Positions 58,786-64,000 of a DNA stretch of 64,000 nt are shown here, in pieces; position 1 is the stretch's first letter; each line of letters begins with the position of its first letter. The position numbers were made by a program, and so were the translations under genes. The notes under the pieces are model-generated. The model saw nothing but the letters and a program-made list of their open reading frames with translations, did no database searches and was not told the origin of the DNA. The DNA is from Lachnospiraceae bacterium MD308 (GTDB lineage Bacteria; Bacillota; Clostridia; Lachnospirales; Lachnospiraceae). The stretch covers positions 27,406 through 91,405 of the forward strand of contig VIQU02000013.1 of the NCBI GenBank assembly GCA_010206225.2, written 5' to 3'.

Positions 58786-59606
58786 TATAACACACCTCCT
58801 AACACCTTTCTTGCCTCTTCATATTGTTCTTGTGTGGGAACTCCCTTATGCCATGCATTATTGTTCTCCATGTAAGGAATTCCCTTTCCCTTGGTACAAG
58901 CACAAACAATTACACTAGGTTTTCCCTTTACATTTTTAGCATTTGATATCGCTTTTTGAATCTCTTCAATATTGTGTCCATCAATTTCCTGCGCGTCCCA
59001 TCCAAACGCCTCAAACCGATCTTTGATATTATTTGACCCGATTGTCTCTTCGATACTGCCGCCACTCTGCCAGCCATTCTTATCTACAAATACAATCAAA
59101 TTATCCAGATGATGTCCGGCTGCTGAATTAATTCCTTCCCAGCATACACCTTCTTGAAGCTCTCCATCTCCAGTAATAACAAATACATTGTAATCTTTTC
59201 CAAGATATTTACCTGCTATAGCCATTCCAGAACCAATAGATATTCCATTTCCCAAAGATCCTGACGTCATATCGACACCTTTTGTTTTATTCATAACAGG
59301 ATGTCCCTGAAATTTACTTCCCAACGCACGAAGCTGAAAATCTTCGACTTCTTCTCCAAAATATCCCTTTTTTGAAAGTGCTGCATAATAAATAGGGCAA
59401 GCATGTCCCTTTGACAAAATAAATCTATCTCTGTCCTCCCAATTAGGATTCCTGGGATCAACTCTCATTTCATCAAAATATAATACTGATACAATATCTG
59501 CAATAGACAACGCCGGTCCCGGATGCCCATCTTTCCCTTTGTAAACCATTTCTACGGCAGTTAAACGTAGATCATTGGCAATCTGTTTTAATTCTGCTGC
59601 GTTCAT
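58785..59606 (-). CDS. Transketolase, N-terminal (PP) subunit of a split enzyme
   Basis: A 273-residue TPP-binding domain. The thiamine diphosphate motif is GDGELQEGVCWEGINSAA...DKN; the substrate-side histidines are seen in SKGHACPIYYAA and KFQGHPV. It binds ThDP pyrophosphate; the partner subunit supplies the Glu. It is the first gene of the operon, 37 bases after a perfect palindrome. It differs from the normal housekeeping transketolase (single ~660-residue chain), pointing to a specialised role. Confidence 0.93.
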   Translation of the reverse strand: MNAAELKQIANDLRLTAVEMVYKGKDGHPGPALSIADIVSVLYFDEMRVDPRNPNWEDRDRFILSKGHACPIYYAALSKKGYFGEEVEDFQLRALGSKFQGHPVMNKTKGVDMTSGSLGNGISIGSGMAIAGKYLGKDYNVFVITGDGELQEGVCWEGINSAAGHHLDNLIVFVDKNGWQSGGSIEETIGSNNIKDRFEAFGWDAQEIDGHNIEEIQKAISNAKNVKGKPSVIVCACTKGKGIPYMENNNAWHKGVPTQEQYEEARKVLGGVL

Positions 59607-59642
59607 ACAAACTCCTCCTTTTTATTTATTCGGATAAAACTA

Positions 59643-59673
59643 TATACATTAAACATCTGATGTTTAATGTATA
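59643..59673. promoter_or_regulatory. Perfect 31-bp palindrome, candidate FadR-type operator
   Basis: TATACATTAAACATC (59643-59657), a central T, then GATGTTTAATGTATA (59659-59673). It lies 37-67 bases before the transketolase gene and about 145 before the divergent regulator, the expected site for that regulator. Confidence 0.75.
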
Positions 59674-59816
59674 CTATATTTTGAATAAAAAGTCAATAGA
59701 TTTTAAAAAATATCTATTAATCGTTTGACGTTCTACATTTTTTTCGTTATAATATTAGCAAAGTATAAATTAGGTGTTTTTTTCGCTTTATAGCTATGTT
59801 GAAGGATAGAGAAGTT

Positions 59817-60518
59817 ATGAATAATTTATTTCAAGCAGCAAAAAGAGAATCCGCTGTTGATATTGTTGTAAATAGTATTAAACAGCTGTTAATGGACAGG
59901 AAGCTTCTTCCGGGCGATAAACTTCCCAATGAATTGGAAATTTCGGAAGGGCTCAATGTAAGCCGAGGATCCGTCAGGGAAGCAATGAAAATTTTGTCTG
60001 CATTTGGATTGGTCGATATCCGAGTTGGCAATGGTACCTATGTCTGCGAATCACCTGACAGCAATTTGCTAGACTCACTTCTTTTTACGTATTTTGTTAC
60101 TAACCCTGACGTAAACAATCTCTATGAATTTCGAAAAATATTTGAAACCGATATTGTTGAACTTGTTATTGATCACTTTGATGAAAATGAATGTCAAAGA
60201 CAAGCTCTCAAAAAAAATCTAGAAGAACTAGAAGCCTTAATCCATACTAATGCTGACACCGATACGATTTTTAAAAAAGATATGGAATTTCATCACATTT
60301 TAGGTGAAGCCTGCTGCAATCCTTTGGCAGCACGAATCTACTATTTTGTGATTGACTCTCTTAAAGCTTCCATTTCTCATACGCATATACGTCAAAAAGG
60401 CGAACTTGCGTATGAGGCACATACAAAAATATACAATATCATTCAAGGAAAACATTACGATAAGATTAAAGATTGTATTAAAAATTCTGTCGATATCTGG
60501 TATGAACTACAAGATTAA
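59817..60518 (+). CDS. FadR-subfamily GntR transcriptional regulator
   Basis: A 233-residue GntR/FadR regulator. Winged HTH: PGDKLPNELEISEGLNVSRGSVREAMKILSAFG (split in two to ~12-60). The C-terminal FCD domain contains the metal/ligand histidines (MEFHHILGEACC, SISHTHIRQKGEL, AYEAHTKIY). Start at 59817 (GAAGGATAGAGAAGTT upstream) rather than at 59796, which lacks a ribosome binding site. Divergent from the transketolase operon with a perfect palindrome between, so it probably represses it until a carboxylate inducer binds. Confidence 0.9.
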   Translation: MNNLFQAAKRESAVDIVVNSIKQLLMDRKLLPGDKLPNELEISEGLNVSRGSVREAMKILSAFGLVDIRVGNGTYVCESPDSNLLDSLLFTYFVTNPDVNNLYEFRKIFETDIVELVIDHFDENECQRQALKKNLEELEALIHTNADTDTIFKKDMEFHHILGEACCNPLAARIYYFVIDSLKASISHTHIRQKGELAYEAHTKIYNIIQGKHYDKIKDCIKNSVDIWYELQD

Positions 60519-60562
60519 AATACCATGCAGCCGTAAGCAAAACGGATGCATGGTATTTTTTA
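60517..60562. terminator. Bidirectional terminator between the FadR gene and the DMT permease gene
   Basis: AAAATACCATGCA pairs with TGCATGGTATTTT, with an inner CCGT/ACGG stem; T and A runs flank both sides. Confidence 0.88.
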
Positions 60563-61486
60563 ATTTACTGAAGTAGATTCAGGAATTTCGGGCTTGGTTG
60601 TCTTTACCTTCACTGGTATCTTTACGTTAAGAACAACAATAGAAAAAACTACTGCTATAATACCAAGTATTATATTTACCGTCAGTTTTTCATGTAGAAA
60701 AAGAATGCCAAATAGTGTAGCAGCTATTGCTTCTGTAGATGCCATTATGGAGGCCTTTCCTGCTTCCATGTATTTTAAAGCTATAGTATACAATAAATAG
60801 GGCAGAAGTGCACTGACAACAACAAATACTATTTCTATTAAAACTAAGTTTAAGTGTTGTACTGATTTTTCCATAATTTTTTGTATATTACATAGAGGTA
60901 AAATTCCGATTCCTCCAGTTGTAAAAGTATATGTCATAATCGTAACTGGCTGATAGCCTTTTCTTAATCCGATAGCACTGAATATAGAATAAAGAGCATA
61001 TGCTACACCTGCTCCTATACCTGCCATCACTCCCATCACTGTAACAACCTGTTCTCGTCCTAAGATACCAGACACAAAAAAACATCCAGCAAAAGCACTG
61101 ATTAGTGCAAATATCTTACGCACAGTTACCTTCTCTCTCAGGAAAATACAAGATAAAACCGCTACTACTGCCGGAGAAATATAGAGAAGCACTGCTGCCA
61201 TTGCCATAGAAGTCATCTGAATCGCCTGATAATAGCAACAATTAAAACATATAATACTTAAAAGACCACTTCCACTAAAAATCCAAATGTCCTGTATCTT
61301 TATCTTCAGCAATTCCCTCTTCGTAAATAAGATAACCAAAAAAATTATCACTCCTGTCCCGGCAACCCGTACTCCTGCAATATCCATGGAAGTCAAATCC
61401 ATTTTCCCCAATTGATTCACAAATATTCCCTGACTTCCCCAAAAAATTCCTGCTAATATAATCAAAAAGGAACTTATTTTTTTCAT
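60560..61486 (-). CDS. EamA/DMT-family transporter linked to the transketolase cluster
   Basis: A 308-residue protein with ten hydrophobic segments and two EamA repeats (LAGIFWGSQGIFVNQLGKMDLT, LKYMEAGKASIMASTEAIAATLFG). It is paralogous to the DMT protein at 40183-41076 but more AT-rich in its codon use. It probably imports or exports a sugar acid of the adjacent pathway. No ribosome-binding-site motif stronger than GGAAGTGTATT is seen before ATG 61486. Confidence 0.85.
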   Translation of the reverse strand: MKKISSFLIILAGIFWGSQGIFVNQLGKMDLTSMDIAGVRVAGTGVIIFLVILFTKRELLKIKIQDIWIFSGSGLLSIICFNCCYYQAIQMTSMAMAAVLLYISPAVVAVLSCIFLREKVTVRKIFALISAFAGCFFVSGILGREQVVTVMGVMAGIGAGVAYALYSIFSAIGLRKGYQPVTIMTYTFTTGGIGILPLCNIQKIMEKSVQHLNLVLIEIVFVVVSALLPYLLYTIALKYMEAGKASIMASTEAIAATLFGILFLHEKLTVNIILGIIAVVFSIVVLNVKIPVKVKTTKPEIPESTSVN

Positions 61487-61665
61487 AATACACTTCCACA
61501 GATTACCTAATACATCTCTGGAAAGAAAATCTTTCCTGTTTTATTGTAGCTTGTCAAAACTTTTGTCAATTTTTTTCAAAATAGCTGTCAAAAACTTTCG
61601 TGAAATATTTTCCGAAACATAATGGCAAAAACCAGTAAAGTTTTTGCCATTTTTGTTGACAATAC

Positions 61666-61851
61666 CTACTGGTTTTTTTCGATAAATTCTATCATCATTT
61701 TAGATATTTGCGAAGCTTGACTTACTCCCGCATTTTTACAGGCTTTCTCAAACTCTATAATTAATGATTCTTTGAGTTTAAAACTTTTCACCTTATATCC
61801 TGCTTTTTTTTGCCATCTTTCCGTGGACTTAGTTTGACTATTTCCGCCCAT
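61666..61851 (-). CDS. Small ribbon-helix-helix-like protein
   Basis: A 61-residue basic protein whose central part (YKVKSFKLKESLIIEFEKACKNAGVSQASQISKMM) fits a ribbon-helix-helix DNA-binding fold as found in plasmid or phage copy-number and partition proteins. Its start overlaps the end of the neighbouring membrane peptide gene by 14 bases, and GGTGAAAA precedes the ATG. Confidence 0.6.
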   Translation of the reverse strand: MGGNSQTKSTERWQKKAGYKVKSFKLKESLIIEFEKACKNAGVSQASQISKMMIEFIEKNQ

Positions 61852-62005
61852 TTTTCACCAACTTTAAAATCTTAGGAATAACATTAATAAGTTCTAGCAC
61901 TGAAGCTGCACAAACCATAACGCATTCATACACACCCCAGTCTCCCGCAATCGCTATCAATAGCGAAGCAAAAAGAAATAAATCATAAAAAGTAATTTTT
62001 TTCAT
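61838..62005 (-). CDS. Small membrane peptide of a mobile-element remnant
   Basis: A 55-residue protein with one long hydrophobic stretch (FYDLFLFASLLIAIAGDWGV and ECVMVCAASVLELINVI). It overlaps the RHH gene by 14 bases. The ribosome binding site is weak (TTGAGAATGT). Family not recognised; size and partners suggest a phage or plasmid accessory protein. Confidence 0.5.
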   Translation of the reverse strand: MKKITFYDLFLFASLLIAIAGDWGVYECVMVCAASVLELINVIPKILKLVKNGRK

Positions 62006-62064
62006 ACATTCTCAAGCCAATGTGTTATACTATTAAGAGAGGAGATTTCTCTCCTCCATTTGTG

Positions 62065-62181
62065 TCAGTTAAGAGCTTGGATTAATTGAGCTATTGCGGC
62101 TATCAGCGCGGCTATCGCTGCAACCGCTTTGATGATCAATTCTATCCAGCTCTTGACTTTTTTTTGATTTTTCTTACTCAT
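62065..62181 (-). CDS. 38-residue amphipathic/hydrophobic peptide with consensus promoter
   Basis: A 38-residue peptide: a basic start (MSKKNQKKVKSWIE) and an Ala/Ile/Leu helix (AVAAIAALIAAIAQLI). AAAGGAGGATAAGCCA is a strong ribosome binding site. A perfect -35/-10 promoter sits directly upstream, and a hairpin (GAGGAGA with TCTCCTC, 62036-62060) follows the stop. Compact size and strong signals resemble a small membrane-active or toxin-like peptide; no homology was checked. Confidence 0.6.
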   Translation of the reverse strand: MSKKNQKKVKSWIELIIKAVAAIAALIAAIAQLIQALN

Positions 62182-62206
62182 TGGCTTATCCTCCTTTCAT
62201 ATTTAT

Positions 62207-62235
62207 ATTATAACATAGGGTATACCCTATGTCAA
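62207..62235 (-). promoter_or_regulatory. Consensus promoter whose spacer is filled by a palindrome
   Basis: Minus-strand TTGACA (62230-62235), 17-base spacer, TATAAT (62207-62212). The 20-bp palindrome ACATAGGGTATACCCTATGT (62213-62232) covers the whole spacer and overlaps the -35. It shares the decamer ATACCCTATG with the operators at 32703-32739. Confidence 0.85.
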
Positions 62236-62287
62236 TAAAAATATGAAAGAAGTTTAATTCTCTAATATACAGCATTGGGGCATGATT

Positions 62288-62563
62288 TTACTCATTGCCC
62301 CTTGTCTGTTTCCGGTTCCCATGATCTTCAACTATCAGATTTTTTCCCGTTTTGGGAATCTTATTAGGTATTACTTCAAGCAATTCACTAACCGAACAAT
62401 TTAAAACCTCACAGATTCGGTCAATATGTTCTACCCTCAGACTAACCGCTATTTCATGATACCATTCATTAATCGTATTAGGTCTTATCCCTGTCAACTC
62501 TGACAGTTGCTTTTGCGTCATGCGTTTTTCACCCAGAAGTTTTGATAAATGAATCCTCACCAT
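62288..62563 (-). CDS. XRE/Cro-family repressor
   Basis: A 91-residue protein. The HTH is MTQKQLSELTGIRPNTINEWYHE, typical of Cro/CI-like regulators of phages and mobile elements. Start at ATG 62563 with AGGGGCATTATT upstream; a longer in-frame start is not supported. Three direct repeats lie upstream and a palindromic promoter lies downstream, both candidate targets. Confidence 0.85.
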   Translation of the reverse strand: MVRIHLSKLLGEKRMTQKQLSELTGIRPNTINEWYHEIAVSLRVEHIDRICEVLNCSVSELLEVIPNKIPKTGKNLIVEDHGNRKQTRGNE

Positions 62564-62590
62564 AATAATGCCCCTGTTAGACATTATCAT

Positions 62591-62639
62591 AATTCGTTAC
62601 TTTATTATTAATTTCGTTATAATATATCGAATTTCGTTA
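62591..62639. repeat. Three spaced direct repeats upstream of the XRE gene
   Basis: AATTCGTTA (62591-62599), AATTTCGTTA (62610-62619) and AATTTCGTTA (62630-62639), each starting about 20 bp after the previous one, two helical turns apart. The arrangement suits cooperative binding by the XRE repressor at its own promoter; the last copy abuts the stop codon of the methylase gene. Confidence 0.7.
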
Positions 62640-63395
62640 TTAAAAATTTTTAATAATAAGCTCTTGAAATCTTGGTTTTTCTTTTTTCTGCACTAAATTG
62701 TGTACTCTTTCAACTTCAATAATATTATACTTACTATATAAATTTCTTATATAGGTACAATCATTATATGATAATATAAACTTGCCTTTAAGACCTTCCA
62801 ACACCTCTTTTAGTCTCTCATGATCCTCTGGCATAAATCTATCCGGATAATATTTTTCGGTCTTATAATACGGCGGATCAAGATAAAACATCGCATCAGT
62901 TTTGTCATAATTTTTTATCAATTTTTGAAAATCTAGGTTTTCTATAACCACCTTATTTAGACGCTCAGAAACTTGAAAAAGATACTCCTTTGCTTTTTGC
63001 ATATCTCGTGAACGCAATCCGAAAGAACGAATATCTGCTCCAAAGCTTTCCTTAATCAATATAAAAAACCTTGCCGCTTTTTGTATATCTGTCATTCCTC
63101 TTATCTCAATCTGCTCTCTTGCATCATAAAACTGTTCCCTTGAAATCAAAATATATTGTAATTCATCCTGAACAGCATTAGGATGATATTTAATACATCG
63201 AAACAAATTAACAAGATTTCCATTAACATCATTATATACTTCCATCTTTGCATGTCTATCTGAAGAAAAAAGAACCCATCCTGCTCCCCCGAAAACTTCA
63301 ATATATCTAGTAAATGTTTCTTTTTCCGGGAACTGTTCCACTATTTTCTTCCTTAATATCTTTTTACCACCAATCCAGCTTATAAAACTGTCCAT
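62640..63395 (-). CDS. DNA adenine methyltransferase (D12/Dam class)
   Basis: A 251-residue methyltransferase. The SAM motif is FGGAGWVLFSSD (FxGxG form), the N-terminal WIGGKKILRKKI matches WxGGKxxL, and the catalytic DPPYY motif lies in MFYLDPPYYKTEK. It methylates adenine N6, often GATC, and such orphan Dam genes are typical of prophages and conjugative elements. No cognate restriction enzyme is seen. AAAGGAATAG lies upstream of the start. Confidence 0.92.
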   Translation of the reverse strand: MDSFISWIGGKKILRKKIVEQFPEKETFTRYIEVFGGAGWVLFSSDRHAKMEVYNDVNGNLVNLFRCIKYHPNAVQDELQYILISREQFYDAREQIEIRGMTDIQKAARFFILIKESFGADIRSFGLRSRDMQKAKEYLFQVSERLNKVVIENLDFQKLIKNYDKTDAMFYLDPPYYKTEKYYPDRFMPEDHERLKEVLEGLKGKFILSYNDCTYIRNLYSKYNIIEVERVHNLVQKKEKPRFQELIIKNF

Positions 63396-63420
63396 AATTT
63401 ATCTATTCCTTTCAAAAATA

Positions 63421-63897
63421 ATGTGGGGCATTATCTTTAAAGAATATCATAAATCTACTGTTTACCAGAAACTTAATATTTCTTTGGATTATTTTTTATA
63501 CATAGGCATTCACCTCCTTAAAATTTTATCCCTTAAATTCCCTATATTAATTAGGAAGTTACCATCTGATTATTATACGGAATCAAAATCAGCGAACATC
63601 TCACCGAATAATTGGGTTACCATGAATTCTGTTGTTTTAAAAAACGGAATATATGATGTAAAAGCGAATGTGTCCTATTCAGTCAGTGCAGATGTTGGAA
63701 TCGGATTGTCTATTGAAACAAATCCTTACACTAATACCGCGTCAGTCAGAGGAAACATGGGCGGCGGCGGTGGGCTATACGTCAGTAACTTGATAGATGC
63801 AAGGAATAGGGATATGACCGTAAATGTAAAAACCTTTCATGGCAATTCTTCTGTTTCCGAAGCAACCTGTATATTTTCATACATTCGATTATGCTGA
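63421..63897 (+). CDS. Phage structural-protein-like fragment (tail-fibre C-terminal domain type)
   Basis: A 158-codon frame. Its second half (NNWVTMNSVVLKNGIYDVKANV...VGIGLSIETNPYT, MGGGGGLYVSNLIDARNRDMTVNVKTF) has the beta-rich, repetitive look of C-terminal jelly-roll domains of tail fibres. The first ~55 residues look unlike the rest, and no ribosome binding site precedes ATG 63421, so the real gene was probably longer and lost its front. Function is inferred from pattern only. Confidence 0.45.
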   Translation: MWGIIFKEYHKSTVYQKLNISLDYFLYIGIHLLKILSLKFPILIRKLPSDYYTESKSANISPNNWVTMNSVVLKNGIYDVKANVSYSVSADVGIGLSIETNPYTNTASVRGNMGGGGGLYVSNLIDARNRDMTVNVKTFHGNSSVSEATCIFSYIRLC

Positions 63898-63968
63898 TTT
63901 AGTATATTGGATAGGAAACTGATAAATACGAAGTTTCTGAGTTCGACAAAATATGCACTACTATATAA

Positions 63969-64000
63969 CTGTCTATTATACAAATCTGAAGCTGCCGACG
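63969..64000. other. Sequencing-adapter-like sequence at the window end
   Basis: The last 32 bases match the Illumina Nextera transposase adapter (Tn5 mosaic end plus read-1 tail; it begins CTGTCT and ends GCTGCCGACG) at 29 of 32 positions. All three mismatches are A in place of C (offsets 7, 15 and 22). The extended tail is not a natural transposon end. This is a likely contig-end artefact. Confidence 0.9.

Noticed and set aside
63969..64000. Natural Tn5/IS50 inverted repeat
   Set aside because: The mosaic-end part could suggest it, but the match continues into the synthetic read-1 tail, which natural elements lack, and no transposase is nearby.
1..64000. CRISPR array, rRNA operon or integrase/insertion sequence
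   Set aside because: No regularly spaced repeat-spacer pattern, no rRNA sequence and no recognisable transposase or integrase were found on either strand.

Overview
The window looks like a chromosomal contig from an anaerobic, spore-forming Firmicute of the Lachnospiraceae type (inference from gene content, not from a search). Pointers are LL-diaminopimelate aminotransferase lysine/cell-wall synthesis, a Bacillus-type large SRP RNA, a two-gene SufC/SufB iron-sulfur system, DegV, NrdR, a YlmC/YmxH protein, a PdaB-like deacetylase, a SleL/YaaH-like cortex hydrolase, and several lineage-restricted surface or acidic-linker proteins. Most genes lie on the minus strand. The last 32 bases closely match an Illumina Nextera adapter, so the right end is probably a raw contig end.

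Layout. 1-7.4 kb: a divergently regulated catabolic operon with a lactose/cellobiose-type PTS (IIC, IIB, IIA, its own HPr), two SIS sugar isomerase/deglycase-like proteins, two amidohydrolase-fold proteins (one without its metal ligands), a HAD phosphatase cut by the window edge, and a DeoR regulator. 7.4-12.4 kb: a stand-alone piece resembling the PrdA proprotein N-terminus, then dapL, dapF, an ANTAR-domain antiterminator and glnA. A textbook ANTAR two-hairpin/terminator switch sits directly before glnA. 12.5-28 kb: PduL, a hydrogenase-regulator-like ACT protein, a deacetylase, a large secreted subtilase opposite a secreted beta-helix protein, truA, nrdR, ymxH, ferredoxin, carbamate kinase, tRNA-Pro(GGG), a divergent DapB, YbjQ, a 3D-domain cell-wall protein and sufCB. 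28-32.6 kb: SRP RNA, a GGDEF remnant, tadA, an acidic-repeat protein, dGTPase and an XRE-like acidic protein behind tandem operators. 32.8-39.5 kb: an alpha-galactoside operon (ABC importer plus GH36) with a divergent AraC activator. 39.5-54.2 kb: a DUF1847 protein, two-domain EF-G-like/Rae1-like fusion, TusA/YedE, citrate synthase, a YczE protein behind a structured leader, DegV, TetR, acyl-CoA synthetase, NhaC and a LysM-GH18 protein.

From 54.2 kb the character changes. Three neighbouring genes carry internal deletions (54.2-55.2 kb). A visibly more AT-rich segment follows: a split transketolase, a D-apionate oxidoisomerase-like dehydrogenase and a 2-hydroxyacid dehydrogenase, with a divergent FadR-type regulator, a perfect 31-bp palindrome at the promoter and a DMT permease. 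The final 2.5 kb looks like a mobile-element or prophage remnant: RHH protein, tiny membrane peptides, an XRE repressor with spaced operator repeats, a Dam-type methylase and a tail-fibre-like fragment.

Highest-value observations: (1) the ANTAR attenuator before glnA with its regulator just downstream; (2) the fusion of a ribosomal-protection-type GTPase with a Rae1/YacP-like NYN nuclease; (3) the PTS-SIS-amidohydrolase operon with an enzyme/pseudoenzyme pair; (4) the split-transketolase/apionate-type operon; (5) the adapter sequence at the window end. Function calls come from motif recognition alone; no database was searched.
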